A program made the translations under genes and the position numbers. The notes below the pieces were generated by a model that saw only the letters and a program-made list of their open reading frames with translations, was not told the DNA's origin and did no database searches. This document shows positions 1 to 9,588 of a stretch of DNA of 64,000 bases, piece after piece. The stretch is from Megamonas sp. UBA1796. GTDB lineage: Bacteria; Bacillota; Negativicutes; Selenomonadales; Selenomonadaceae. Numbering within the stretch: the stretch's first letter is position 1; every line of letters begins with the position of its first letter. The DNA lies in the NCBI GenBank assembly GCA_002319795.1, contig DCFU01000016.1:62001-126000 (forward strand). Reading direction: 5' to 3'.

Positions 1-1022
1 GCGCCCTGCGGTTGTTTAATACCATTGTCATCCGTACGGTAGTTCGGCAGATTCTCCATAGCCTTTTCTGCTGACGCCTGCATATCCATATCAATCGTCG
101 TGTAAATCTTCAGGCCTTCCTTATAGACAGCGTCTGCTCCATATTTATCAATCATACGCTGTGTTACATAATCAATAAAATAAGCTGCCGGTTCAGTAGT
201 TTTCGATTTTTTAGGCTTTGCCAGCTCTATTTTTTCATTCTTCGTCTTACGAGCCGTAGATGTATTAATATAATTATACTTTTCCATCTGGTCCAGCACA
301 GTTGCCTTACGCTCCTGCGCCGCAGCCATATTATTCATCGGTGAATAATAATTTGGACTCTTGGGTATGCCGGCTAGTACCGCACATTCATTCAGGTCAA
401 GGTTTTCAACATTCTTGCCAAAATAAGTCTGTGCTGCAGCCTGTACGCCATAAGCACCCTGGCCGAAATAAATCTGATTCAGATATAATTCCAAAATTTC
501 CTGTTTCGTATACTGGCGCTCAAGCTGCAATGCCAAAAACATTTCCTGTATCTTGCGCTTCAATGTGCGCTCCTGCGTAAGATATGCATTCTTGGCAAGC
601 TGCTGCGTAATTGTAGAACCGCCTTCGGCTACGGTACGATCTGTGAGATTTGCCCAGGCAGCACGCAGGATACCGCGTGGATCAATTCCCATATGGTCAT
701 AAAACCGAGCATCCTCTACCGCCACAAAAGCGTTCTGCAAATCTTTCGGTATCTTATTGATTTTTACAGGCACGCGATTTTCTGCCGCATGCACATTAGC
801 AATTTCGTTGCCGTTGATATCATAAATCTGCGATGATGCTGGCGGACGGATATCATCTGCCAAATTCGGCTTTGTATTCATACTTGCTGTAAGGAAACCA
901 CATCCTATGCCGACAAGCATAACCAAAACGACAATAAAGAAACCCAACACAATCCTCTTGGTTTTACTGCCCTGTTTTCTCCGTGGTCTGGCCGAACGAC
1001 TCGTATTTGTACGTCTTTCCAT
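1..1022 (-). CDS. Class A penicillin-binding protein (PBP1A type), 3' part outside window
   Basis: Bifunctional peptidoglycan synthase; the first 340 residues are visible and the gene continues beyond position 1. Residues 23-46 form one membrane anchor after a basic N-terminus. A GT51 glycosyltransferase domain follows, with the catalytic EDARF motif (Glu103), GGSTITQQ at 134-141 and the KQEILELYLN helix near 174-183. The start of the linker to the transpeptidase domain is visible, but its SxxK motif is not. The ATG at 1022 has a GGAGG ribosome site just upstream. It lies 62 bp after mutS2 on the same strand, so it may be the last gene of the long minus-strand run. Family assignment is secure; the exact paralogue is not. 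Confidence 0.93.
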   Translation of the reverse strand, partial: MERRTNTSRSARPRRKQGSKTKRIVLGFFIVVLVMLVGIGCGFLTASMNTKPNLADDIRPPASSQIYDINGNEIANVHAAENRVPVKINKIPKDLQNAFVAVEDARFYDHMGIDPRGILRAAWANLTDRTVAEGGSTITQQLAKNAYLTQERTLKRKIQEMFLALQLERQYTKQEILELYLNQIYFGQGAYGVQAAAQTYFGKNVENLDLNECAVLAGIPKSPNYYSPMNNMAAAQERKATVLDQMEKYNYINTSTARKTKNEKIELAKPKKSKTTEPAAYFIDYVTQRMIDKYGADAVYKEGLKIYTTIDMDMQASAEKAMENLPNYRTDDNGIKQPQG

Positions 1023-1084
1023 GAGTTCCCTCCTCCAATAATATACGTCTTACATTTTACCATAAATCTATTTTTTTCGCAGTC

Positions 1085-3445
1085 TTATTTTAAATCGACA
1101 ACAGTAGCTCCCGTTCCCCCTTCGCCTGCATCAGCAAAGTTAAAGTTCAGAACACTCCGATGATGTTTAAGATACTCATGCAGGTTCTTTCTGAGCACGC
1201 CGGTTCCCTTGCCATGGATAACAAGCACCTGCGCCATGCCCGCAATAACAGCATCATCCAGAAATTTATCGACAACCTGCTCTGCCTCATCTACCATGAG
1301 TCCTCGTACATCAATCTCCCGACGGATATTTACTGCTTTTTGCAAAAAACTTGCCGCCCGTGTATCCGTTTTCTGTGTCTCTACTTTGCCGCTTTCAACA
1401 AATCTGCAAGAAGACGCCTTTATATTCATTTTCATACTTCCGAGCTGTATGACCAATTCCTGACCCTGTACAGACCGCACGGTGCCCTTCTGTGCGAGTG
1501 AAGTCACATAAACGATATCACCAACTGCAATTGTTTGCAAATCCACTGGTTTACGATAGCTTTTCTCTGGAACGATTCCCGGGCGCGCATGCGCCGAAGC
1601 CTCGTTGAGCCTGTCTCTCGCATCCTGTATAGCCTGCTGTCGTTTCTGTATGCCCTGATCATTAAACTGCGCCTTCAGTTCCTTGATGACTGCTTCTGTC
1701 TCACGACGTGTATGACGTATGAGCGCCGCACTGTCATCTTTAGCCTTGCGCAGCATTTTAGCCTTTTTCTGTGAGAGCTCCGTTTTCATAAGCTCAACCT
1801 TGGCCTCAAGCTGCCTTGCACGCTGCTGGCGTTCCATAATATCTGCATTGCGCTGCTCATACATTATTTTTTCATTCTCCAGCTCGTTGATGACATGCTC
1901 AAACTGTGCATGATCGGCCTTGATAAGCTGTTGCGCACGTAAAATCACCGCATCCGACAATCCCAAGCGTTTGCTTATAGCAAAGGCATTGCTTGCCCCC
2001 GGGATGCCGATAAGCAACCGGTATGTCGGACAAAGCGTTTTTATATCGAATTCCACACAAGCATTCTCTATACCATCGCGTGTATAAGCAAAAGTCTTGA
2101 GTTCCGAGTAATGTGTCGTCGCCACTGTGCTTGCCCTTACCTCCAAAAGCTGTTCAAGAACTGCCATAGCCAAGGCCGCCCCCTCCTCAGGATCGGTACC
2201 AGCTCCCAGCTCATCGAGCAACAGCAGATCCTCTGCCTCAGCACGATGCAGTATATCTACGATATGCGTCATATGTGCCGAAAAAGTACTCAGGTTCTGT
2301 TCGATACTTTGCTCATCCCCGATATCAGCGTATACGTCCTGATAGACAGCTATTTCCGAATCCGCAGCAGCCGGAATAAAGCATCCAGATTGTGCCATGA
2401 GCACCTGCATGCCCAAAGTCTTCATGCTCACTGTCTTGCCGCCTGTATTCGGGCCTGTGATGAGCAGCATACGATATGTATCTCCCAGATAAATATCAAT
2501 AGGGACAACTTTATCACGGTCAATGAGCGGATGGCGTGCCTGTACAAGATGCGTCCGTCCTTCATGATTCAGTTGAGGCTCCACGGCTTGCATATCCTGT
2601 GCCAGCCGGGCCTTGGCAAAAGAAAAATCAAGACGACCCAGGATATCGCAATTTGCCAACAGCACTTCCTCATTTTTGGCAACCTGCTGTGATAAAACAC
2701 GCAGGATGCGTTCCAGCTCATGCTGTTCAGAGAGCACCAGCTGCTTCACGTCATTATTAAGCTCTACAATAGCCATTGGTTCAATGAATAGGGTCGAACC
2801 GCTGGCAGACTGGTCATGTACGATACCCGGAAAGAATTGGCGGTACTCCTGCTTTATGGGCACCACATATCTCTCCCCGCGCATAGTAACTATAGCATCC
2901 TGAAAATATTTCTGATATTCTGCAGCATGCAGCACAGAAGAAATGCTTTGCTTGATACGGCTTTGCGACGACCGCAGCTCTCTCCGGATGCGCGCAAGCT
3001 CCACGCTGGCATCATCACGGATATTGCCATGTTCATCAAGCGTATTTTGAATGCTGCGTTCCAGCTGCCCCAGGATTTCCAGACTCTGTGCCCAGGATTT
3101 AAGCACTGGTGCCTCAATTTCCATATCCTTGAAGAATCTTTTGACATTGCGCATAGCATACATCGTACTCATAATTTCGGCAATCTCCTGCGTCTCCAGC
3201 ACGGCACCGAGCTTCACCTTTTTCAGATGCCCGCGTATATCCCGTATGCCACCCAACGGCGGATTAGCCAGTGCATTTATACGCACTGCCTCAGAGGTCT
3301 GCTGTACGCGTTCCCTGACCTCCTCGAAATCGCTGCTGGGCAAAAGAGTATCCGCAATCTCTTTGCCTAAAATAGATCCTGCCCTGCTGCGCAGCTTCTC
3401 TTTTATTTTCCCATATTCCAAAGTTTTTAAAGCTTCTGCTTCCAT
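1085..3445 (-). CDS. mutS2: Endonuclease MutS2
   Basis: MutS-family ATPase of 786 residues, the usual MutS2 length, without the mismatch-recognition domains of MutS. The core carries Walker A GPNTGGKT (331-338) and Walker B LLLLDE (407-412), then a long charged helical clamp (about 515-640). The C-terminal Smr nuclease domain (about 711-785) includes the HGKGTG motif. MutS2 proteins act on branched DNA to suppress recombination, and some bind stalled, collided ribosomes; which role applies here cannot be seen. It follows the U32 gene by 9 bp on the same strand, so the two are probably co-transcribed. Confidence 0.96.
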   Translation of the reverse strand: MEAEALKTLEYGKIKEKLRSRAGSILGKEIADTLLPSSDFEEVRERVQQTSEAVRINALANPPLGGIRDIRGHLKKVKLGAVLETQEIAEIMSTMYAMRNVKRFFKDMEIEAPVLKSWAQSLEILGQLERSIQNTLDEHGNIRDDASVELARIRRELRSSQSRIKQSISSVLHAAEYQKYFQDAIVTMRGERYVVPIKQEYRQFFPGIVHDQSASGSTLFIEPMAIVELNNDVKQLVLSEQHELERILRVLSQQVAKNEEVLLANCDILGRLDFSFAKARLAQDMQAVEPQLNHEGRTHLVQARHPLIDRDKVVPIDIYLGDTYRMLLITGPNTGGKTVSMKTLGMQVLMAQSGCFIPAAADSEIAVYQDVYADIGDEQSIEQNLSTFSAHMTHIVDILHRAEAEDLLLLDELGAGTDPEEGAALAMAVLEQLLEVRASTVATTHYSELKTFAYTRDGIENACVEFDIKTLCPTYRLLIGIPGASNAFAISKRLGLSDAVILRAQQLIKADHAQFEHVINELENEKIMYEQRNADIMERQQRARQLEAKVELMKTELSQKKAKMLRKAKDDSAALIRHTRRETEAVIKELKAQFNDQGIQKRQQAIQDARDRLNEASAHARPGIVPEKSYRKPVDLQTIAVGDIVYVTSLAQKGTVRSVQGQELVIQLGSMKMNIKASSCRFVESGKVETQKTDTRAASFLQKAVNIRREIDVRGLMVDEAEQVVDKFLDDAVIAGMAQVLVIHGKGTGVLRKNLHEYLKHHRSVLNFNFADAGEGGTGATVVDLK

Positions 3446-3454
3446 AGTTACCTC

Positions 3455-5941
3455 TTATAAAACACCACGGAAATAATGCCCGCGTGTGATATCCTTTCCT
3501 TCCAGCTTGGCCGCCCGCTCCTTTTGTTCCTGCGTAAGATCCTCCTGCAGGTTACGATATTCCCGATATGCATGTACCAGCCCTGAAAGCTCTTCCGGTC
3601 CGGCAGCCTTTCCTTCAATACGTATGCGCCCGATTCCCATGGGAGCAAACTTCATGGCATGCGGCAACATACTCAGTGTTTTGGCATTCAATATGTGCAT
3701 ATGGCAGAACTGATCCATAATCAAAGGAAACTCTTCTTCTTTGCGATCCCGTAGGGAAAAATGTGTGCCACTTTTTACACAAGGTCTGGCACAGGCATTT
3801 TTTCCAATTTCCCCGAGGAAACTGCCTGCTACACAATATTCCGATACCATAAGCTCCAGCCGTCCATGCACAATGCACTCCATTGGCAAAGTACTTCTGG
3901 CAGCCAGACGCGCAATCTGCGAAAAATTAAGCTCCGGTGATAAGGTCACACTGGCTGCTCCCAATTCCCTAAGCATATCAATGCTAAGACAATTATAAGC
4001 AATAAGCGAAAAATCAACATGCACCGGTAAACCTGTAATCTCTTTAACCAGAGAAATCATCCCTATATTATGTACATTAACCTCGTCTGGTGGAAAATCA
4101 CTGAAAGCAGCAAAATATTGCCTTAGTGAATTCATTTGCTCTTCATTTACTATACGCGGTGTATTAAAACTGATTTTTTGCCCACGACTGCGCACAAGCT
4201 GCCAAACAGCCTTATACTGTGCCGGTGTAATCAGTTCATGTGTATAGGACTCCCCACCAAATAAAATATGCTCGGCTCCTGCGTCCAACGCAATCCGGGC
4301 CTGTGCCAAAGAGTCCGTAGAAACCACCAGCTGCGCCTGTCTTACTGCTGTCGGTTTACTTTCAGATAAAACAATATCTGCAGCTGGCAATGCAGCACGC
4401 ACATAAGGAGCAAGACGCTTTTCTTCCAGCTGCTCAACCGCATGGCGCCGCGCTTCGTTGATCTCACTCACTGGTACAAGTACACTGCCCTCGATAACGG
4501 CCTCCATTTTTTCCAAAGAAAACACCGTTGTGCCCAAACGTGAAATTTGCTTATAAAGTACTTCTTCCGTAAGGGGCCGGTTCCTTGCCTCTTCCCCAAT
4601 AAATTCTGTGACAGCAGACGCCGTATATCCATCCGCATCGGTGAGCTCCACGGACAGCGGCTGTCCAACAGCTGCGTGTACCCTTGCCTGCACCGGAATA
4701 CGGCGCACAGGTGCTCCCGCTGTAAAAAACGTTCGCGCATGTTCCATTAGCACAGCATCAAACACTTTAAATACACGATCATGTACCCGTACGGCCCGTT
4801 CAATCGGAAAGCTCACCTCATCACCTGCTGCAGCCAAAGATACCGCAAGCTGCCCTTGACGCATATCGCGGATCGTTGCTGTTACACGTCCACCAACCTT
4901 AACCCAAAAATCGACCTGATCTCCCGGTTGGAGCGTCCCGGCGAGCTTTACAGTAACCCGTTTATCCTGCCAGTCATAAGTCACTACACGGCCGATGAGA
5001 AGCCCACGATTATTGGGCCGTCGATCACTCATCATGTCACGTCCCGGCTGCTTTTGCAAATAAGCTGTCGTGAAATCACGGTTAAATATCTGCGCAAGCC
5101 GCCTTTTATTCTCCTCCGGTACAAAGTATCCCCTGCCTGTGCTATACGAATCCAAGGCTTGTCGGTAAGTATCGACAACAATGGCCACATATTCCGGCCG
5201 TTTCATGCGTCCCTCAATCTTAAGCGATGATACTCCTGCTTCAATAAGTTCAGGCAAAAGATCAATTGTATTCATATCGCGCGGGCTCAAAAGGTACTTA
5301 CCTGCCGTGTCTCCAAGCATATCCTCGCCCTTACCATTTACAAGCGTATAAGGCAGACGACATGGCTGCGCGCAGCGTCCCCTGTTCCCTGAACGTCCGC
5401 CGATCATACTGCTCATAAGACATTGTCCGGAATAACAAACACACAAAGCTCCATGAATGAATACTTCGATTTCAGCATGGCTGCACGCACAAATATGACG
5501 GATATCTTTCAGGGAAAGCTCACGTGATAAAACCACACGTGAAAAACCCAGCTTTTCCAAGGCCAATACCCCGGCAAGATTATGTACGGTCATTTGTGTG
5601 CTCGCATGCATTGGTAAACCCGGTGCTACCTCATGGACGAGTTTCGCTACACCAAGATCCTGCACCAGTACGGCATCCGCTCCTGCCTCATACAAAAAGC
5701 GCAGATAATCAGCCAGCCTGTAGAGCTCCTGATCATCTACGATCGTATTCACCGTCACATGGATATGCACATTCCGTAAATGAGCAAAGTGTATCACTTC
5801 CCTGAGCTCCTGCTCATCGAAATTATTGGCATAGGCTCGTGCACCGAACATATTCCCTGCCAAATAAACCGCATCCGCGCCGCTTTCCACTGCAGCGACG
5901 AACGCCTCACGGCTTCCCGCCGGAGCTAATAACTCAACCAA
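3455..5941 (-). CDS. U32 family protein (collagenase-like, DUF3656 type)
   Basis: A long member (828 residues from this start) of the U32 group. The N-terminal TIM-barrel half begins with the typical ELLAPAGS and carries the U32 signature at about 163-194, with a cluster of five cysteines. A middle section resembles the DUF3656 inserts of E. coli RlhA/YdcP, an rRNA hydroxylation factor. The C-terminal part repeats a shorter cysteine-containing block about 100-140 residues from the end. I prefer the TTG at 5941: it has GGAGG eight bases upstream and gives the family N-terminus, while the ATG at 5968 has no clear ribosome site. An RNA-hydroxylation role is inferred from the family; older annotations call it a peptidase. 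Confidence 0.85.
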   Translation of the reverse strand: MVELLAPAGSREAFVAAVESGADAVYLAGNMFGARAYANNFDEQELREVIHFAHLRNVHIHVTVNTIVDDQELYRLADYLRFLYEAGADAVLVQDLGVAKLVHEVAPGLPMHASTQMTVHNLAGVLALEKLGFSRVVLSRELSLKDIRHICACSHAEIEVFIHGALCVCYSGQCLMSSMIGGRSGNRGRCAQPCRLPYTLVNGKGEDMLGDTAGKYLLSPRDMNTIDLLPELIEAGVSSLKIEGRMKRPEYVAIVVDTYRQALDSYSTGRGYFVPEENKRRLAQIFNRDFTTAYLQKQPGRDMMSDRRPNNRGLLIGRVVTYDWQDKRVTVKLAGTLQPGDQVDFWVKVGGRVTATIRDMRQGQLAVSLAAAGDEVSFPIERAVRVHDRVFKVFDAVLMEHARTFFTAGAPVRRIPVQARVHAAVGQPLSVELTDADGYTASAVTEFIGEEARNRPLTEEVLYKQISRLGTTVFSLEKMEAVIEGSVLVPVSEINEARRHAVEQLEEKRLAPYVRAALPAADIVLSESKPTAVRQAQLVVSTDSLAQARIALDAGAEHILFGGESYTHELITPAQYKAVWQLVRSRGQKISFNTPRIVNEEQMNSLRQYFAAFSDFPPDEVNVHNIGMISLVKEITGLPVHVDFSLIAYNCLSIDMLRELGAASVTLSPELNFSQIARLAARSTLPMECIVHGRLELMVSEYCVAGSFLGEIGKNACARPCVKSGTHFSLRDRKEEEFPLIMDQFCHMHILNAKTLSMLPHAMKFAPMGIGRIRIEGKAAGPEELSGLVHAYREYRNLQEDLTQEQKERAAKLEGKDITRGHYFRGVL

Positions 5942-5989
5942 AACAACATCCTCCGTTAATTCTCTCATACTTTTCTGTTAAATTATAAT

Positions 5990-6565
5990 TTAATCCTCAG
6001 TTTGCTTTCCCTCTATAAGAGCTAGCTGTTCTGCCTCAATTTCCTCTGTCATTTCCGAACCTCCTGGCAACTCTGGTAAATCCGTAATATCATTAAGACC
6101 TACACATTTTAGAAAATCTTTTGTTGTTCCATACAAAATAGGCCGTCCTATAACAGCCTTTCGCCCTACTTCGCAAATGAGCTCCAATTCTAAAAGCCTT
6201 GCAAGCACCCGCTCTATGTGTACCCCTCTGATATGCTCTATCTCCTGCTTCGTAATAGGCTGCTTAAAAGCAATAATAGCCAATGTCTCCATTGCTGCAG
6301 GCGACAGCTTCTTATTCATCACCTGGGTAAGCTTTTCTACATACGAAAAATATTCCGGGCGCGTCACAAGCTGCCAGCCTCCTGCAACCCTGCGAAGCTG
6401 CAGCCCGCTTTTGCGTGCATCCAGTTCCCTGGACAAGCCCCCGGCCAGTTCTTCCACATTCAATGCATCAATCTGCAGCAGCTCCATAAGCTGCTTATCC
6501 GTCACAGGCTCTCCGCTCGCAAATAAAACAGCCTCGAACGGCCCCGTCAAATTACTCAGAAACAT
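5990..6565 (-). CDS. scpB: Segregation and condensation protein B
   Basis: ScpB (191 residues from this start) pairs with ScpA as the kleisin-winged-helix subcomplex of the SMC condensin; smc itself lies at the far end of the window. Winged-helix motifs such as AIIAFKQPITKQEIEHIRG are visible, and the acidic C-terminal tail is typical. The open frame extends to 6640, inside scpA, but MFLSNLTGP at 6565 lies 25 bp after the scpA stop, has a GGTGA element and restores the family N-terminus. It sits directly downstream of scpA, as in most Firmicutes. Confidence 0.93.
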   Translation of the reverse strand: MFLSNLTGPFEAVLFASGEPVTDKQLMELLQIDALNVEELAGGLSRELDARKSGLQLRRVAGGWQLVTRPEYFSYVEKLTQVMNKKLSPAAMETLAIIAFKQPITKQEIEHIRGVHIERVLARLLELELICEVGRKAVIGRPILYGTTKDFLKCVGLNDITDLPELPGGSEMTEEIEAEQLALIEGKQTED

Positions 6566-6590
6566 TCGTGCTTCACCATCTCTTACTATA

Positions 6591-7301
6591 TTAACGTAAA
6601 CAGATATAAATTTCCGCAAACAGATCAGCCTGCCGAGCATAGACCGTCTTCATGCGTATGAGCTCCAACAGGGCCAAAAACAAAGCAATAAACTCGGTCT
6701 TCGTTCCCATATGAAAAAGCCGGGAAAAAGATATCTTTCCCGCAGACTGCTGCAACAAAATCAAAATTTCCTCCATCTTATCCTGAATGCTGTATTCCTC
6801 CCTGGCGACAATTTCCTCCGGTATAGAAAGCTCCTCCCGAACTTCCACAGCTGTACGAAACGCCTCAAAGAGCACATCCAATGAGAGATGCTCCGGTGGC
6901 AGCTGATGTACGGGCAGCTTTGCAGGTTCCCGCGAAAAAAAACGTTCCTGCTCTTCCGCCATGGAGTTCAATACCAAGCTAATCTTTTTGAACTTTCGAT
7001 ATTCCAGAATACGCTCGACAAGCTCACGTCTGGGATCTTCTTCCTCTTCCTCCGGCTTTTCCTTCAGCGGCTTCGGCAGCATCAGGCGCGACTTAATCTG
7101 TAAAAGAGTAGCCGCCATGACAATAAACTCACTTGCCACCTCGATATTGAACTCCTTAAAGAGGTTCAGATACTCTATATACTGTTCCGTGAGTGCAGCA
7201 ACAGGAATATCATAAATATCGATCTTATTTTTTTCAATAAGATGCATAAGAAGGTCCATTGGGCCTTCAAATGCATCAAGCTTTACTGTATAGTCCTGCA
7301 T
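6591..7301 (-). CDS. scpA: Segregation and condensation protein A
   Basis: Kleisin subunit of the SMC-ScpAB condensin, 236 residues, a standard length. The N-terminal FEGPMDLLMHLIEKNKIDIY block is the diagnostic ScpA start, and the C-terminal winged helix ends in the usual FxEIYI region. An acidic stretch (EKPEEEEEDP) lies in the linker. The protein bridges the SMC head domains and recruits ScpB during chromosome compaction. It follows trpS by 6 bp and precedes scpB by 25 bp. Confidence 0.95.
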   Translation of the reverse strand: MQDYTVKLDAFEGPMDLLMHLIEKNKIDIYDIPVAALTEQYIEYLNLFKEFNIEVASEFIVMAATLLQIKSRLMLPKPLKEKPEEEEEDPRRELVERILEYRKFKKISLVLNSMAEEQERFFSREPAKLPVHQLPPEHLSLDVLFEAFRTAVEVREELSIPEEIVAREEYSIQDKMEEILILLQQSAGKISFSRLFHMGTKTEFIALFLALLELIRMKTVYARQADLFAEIYICLR

Positions 7302-7307
7302 AAATCA

Positions 7308-8297
7308 TCAAATAAGATGCATGGCTTCCTTGGCCTCTGCCATGGTCTGTGCAGCAACCACCTGAGCCTTTTTGGCACCATCCTCAAGAATATCGTGGAT
7401 AAGTCCCTTCCTGCCTTCATATTCCTGACGGCGTACGTGCATATCCGCCATAACCACAATCATTTTCTCCGCAAGGTTTTTCTTACAGGCCACGCAGCCG
7501 ATACAGCCACCGCGACAATCCTGTTCCAGCTGGCTGATCTCTTCTTTATTGAAAAGCTGATGGAATTTATAAGCCACACAAACCTCCGGATGACCGGGGT
7601 CATCTTTCTTTATACGCTGGGGATCCGTCACAATCATACGCACGCGCTCACGCAACTCATCCGGACTGGCCGCAAACGGAATCGTATTGCCATAGGACTT
7701 GCTCATCTTGCGTCCATCGATTCCCGGCAGCACCGAGGCACGGCTCATAAGCCCCTGCGGTTCGACAAAGACCGGTGCATAAAGCATGTTAAACCGGCGC
7801 GTAATCTCCCGTGCCAGCTCAAGATGCGGATTCTGGTCCTCTCCTACCGGCACCCACCCTGCCTTGTAAAGAATAATGTCCGCCGTCATAAGCTCCGGAT
7901 AACCTAAAAAACCATAGGTATTAATGTCTTTTCCCTGTTCGCCCAGGTTCTGTAATTTATCCTTATAAGTAGGCACACGTTCCAGCCAGGAAAGAGGCGT
8001 CATCATGGATAAAAGCAAATGAAGCTCCGCATGCTCCTTCACATGCGATTGGATAAAAATCACATTTTTCTCCGGATCAAGTCCAGCGCTCAGCCAATCC
8101 AGGGCCATATTATAAATATTCTCCGGAATCTTGCTCGTATCCGCATAGGCACTCGTAAGCGCATGCAAATCTGCAATAGCAAAAAAACATTCATATTCCT
8201 TTTGAAGCTTCACCCAATTCTCCAAAGCTCCCATATAATTACCAAGATGAAATTTACCCGAAGGCTGCATGGCACTAAAAATACGACCCTTATTCAT
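7308..8297 (-). CDS. trpS: Tryptophan--tRNA ligase with a possible iron-sulfur site
   Basis: Class I aminoacyl-tRNA synthetase that charges tRNA-Trp, 329 residues. The HIGH-like motif is PSGKFHLGN (12-20) and the KMSKS loop is at 197-201. A cysteine group near the C-terminal helical domain has the pattern C240-x20-C261-x6-C268-x2-C271, with a further Cys265. This resembles the [4Fe-4S] motif of Thermotoga TrpRS (C-x22-C-x6-C-x2-C). The start at 8297 is chosen because a strong AGGGGGAG site precedes it and the N-terminus then matches the family; the longer frame to 8348 runs into the M50 gene. No T-box precedes it. Confidence 0.96.
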   Translation of the reverse strand: MNKGRIFSAMQPSGKFHLGNYMGALENWVKLQKEYECFFAIADLHALTSAYADTSKIPENIYNMALDWLSAGLDPEKNVIFIQSHVKEHAELHLLLSMMTPLSWLERVPTYKDKLQNLGEQGKDINTYGFLGYPELMTADIILYKAGWVPVGEDQNPHLELAREITRRFNMLYAPVFVEPQGLMSRASVLPGIDGRKMSKSYGNTIPFAASPDELRERVRMIVTDPQRIKKDDPGHPEVCVAYKFHQLFNKEEISQLEQDCRGGCIGCVACKKNLAEKMIVVMADMHVRRQEYEGRKGLIHDILEDGAKKAQVVAAQTMAEAKEAMHLI

Positions 8298-8310
8298 AAA
8301 GAAACTCCCC

Positions 8311-8937
8311 CTAAAAAATAATTGCAAGCACGGCATTAAAAACTGCAAAAATAAGCCGCTGCAATGGAACTAAAATACTTCCCAGAACCGGCGTCATCAT
8401 GAGCACTATGAGAATCAAAAAACTATAGCGCTCAAGACTCATTAGCTTAAAAGCCCATTTCCCTGGCAAAAAAGCCATGAGAACTTTGGAACCGTCAAGC
8501 GGCGGCAAGGGAATCATGTTAAAAATTGCAAAGTTGATATTATAGATGATAATCAAATACAGCACCGTACGTAAACCATAAGACATCGGGAATCCCATTT
8601 TCACATAGGCCGCCATAAATAACACCGCTACAAAGGCTGTAAGCAAATTAGCTGCCGGGCCAGCTAAAGCAACAAGAACTTCTCCCTTTTTCCAGTCATG
8701 AAAATTCCGCGGATTGATTATTACCGGTTTTGCCCAGCCAAACCTGACTAAAAACAGCATCAAAAGCCCAATTGGGTCTATATGCGCTATCGGATTCAGT
8801 GTAAGGCGTCCCATCATACGCGGTGTAAAATCTCCCATGGCCACCGCAACACGCGCATGCGCGTACTCATGAATGACCATAGCGATGATGAGCCCCGGAA
8901 TTCCAGCAACCATGCCCAGTATATTAAAATCAAACAT
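8311..8937 (-). CDS. Site-2 protease family (M50) membrane metalloprotease
   Basis: Small intramembrane zinc protease, 208 residues and about six hydrophobic segments. The zinc-binding HEYAH motif lies at 23-27 inside the first membrane helix. The second metal-ligand motif, in the sequence NMIPLPPLDGSKVL, lies in a later helix. It lacks PDZ and CBS domains, placing it with the short YwhC-type group rather than RseP. The substrate is unknown. It sits between the NUDIX gene and trpS, all on the minus strand with short gaps. Confidence 0.9.
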   Translation of the reverse strand: MFDFNILGMVAGIPGLIIAMVIHEYAHARVAVAMGDFTPRMMGRLTLNPIAHIDPIGLLMLFLVRFGWAKPVIINPRNFHDWKKGEVLVALAGPAANLLTAFVAVLFMAAYVKMGFPMSYGLRTVLYLIIIYNINFAIFNMIPLPPLDGSKVLMAFLPGKWAFKLMSLERYSFLILIVLMMTPVLGSILVPLQRLIFAVFNAVLAIIF

Positions 8938-8951
8938 ATAGTTCCTCCCCG

Positions 8952-9500
8952 TTATCTACTTCTCAATCGTTCCTTGAGCATAAGAATCGCCGTAATGGAT
9001 TTCGCATCTATAATCTTACCAGCAAAAACCATTGCCACAGCTTCATCAAGCGGAACCTTCACCGTGTGGATGAACTCGTCCTCATCCGGGCACTGTTCAC
9101 CTGCCGACAATCCTTCTGCCACATAAAGATGGATGGTCTCATTGGTAAAACCGACCGTCGTCGCAATCATTGTAAGTTTATCATATTTCTCTGCTGTATA
9201 GCCAGTTTCCTCTTTTAACTCGCGCTGCGCACAGGCTAAAGGGTCTTCACCTTCTACATCCATTTTACCCGCAGGGATTTCCAACGTAACCTGCTGCATC
9301 GGATAACGATACTGACGCACCAAAATAATAGACTTGTCTTGTAAAAGAGGAATCACTGCCGCTGCACCAGGATGCGCTATCCATTCTCTTACAGAAGTCC
9401 GCCCATTCGGCAGCCTGACTTCATCCCTGCGGACATGCAGCAAATTCCCGTCAAAAACATTTTCACTCTTTAGCTTTATCTCTATCAAATCTTCATCCAT
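8952..9500 (-). CDS. NUDIX hydrolase, probable ADP-ribose pyrophosphatase
   Basis: A 182-residue NUDIX protein similar in layout to NudF/YffH enzymes, which split ADP-ribose into AMP and ribose-5-phosphate. The NUDIX box ends in RELKEETGY, and the upstream half reads AGKMDVEGEDP. Compared with the canonical Gx5E spacing there is one extra residue between the glycine and the first glutamate. The EIPAGKMD context is typical of ADP-ribose pyrophosphatases, but substrate cannot be fixed from sequence. It follows recN across an 88-bp gap in which I see no terminator. Confidence 0.88.
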   Translation of the reverse strand: MDEDLIEIKLKSENVFDGNLLHVRRDEVRLPNGRTSVREWIAHPGAAAVIPLLQDKSIILVRQYRYPMQQVTLEIPAGKMDVEGEDPLACAQRELKEETGYTAEKYDKLTMIATTVGFTNETIHLYVAEGLSAGEQCPDEDEFIHTVKVPLDEAVAMVFAGKIIDAKSITAILMLKERLRSR

Positions 9501-9588
9501 ATTGAATCCCCCTTTGGTAATACTGCCATGCCTTTTATTGTAGTACCCGCATGACTATATAGAAAGCATCCGCCTGCAAAACAGTTTC

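Noticed and set aside
9501..9588. Inverted CCTGCA/TGCAGG downstream of recN as a terminator
   Set aside because: Long loop and no T-run on the minus strand, so not convincing.
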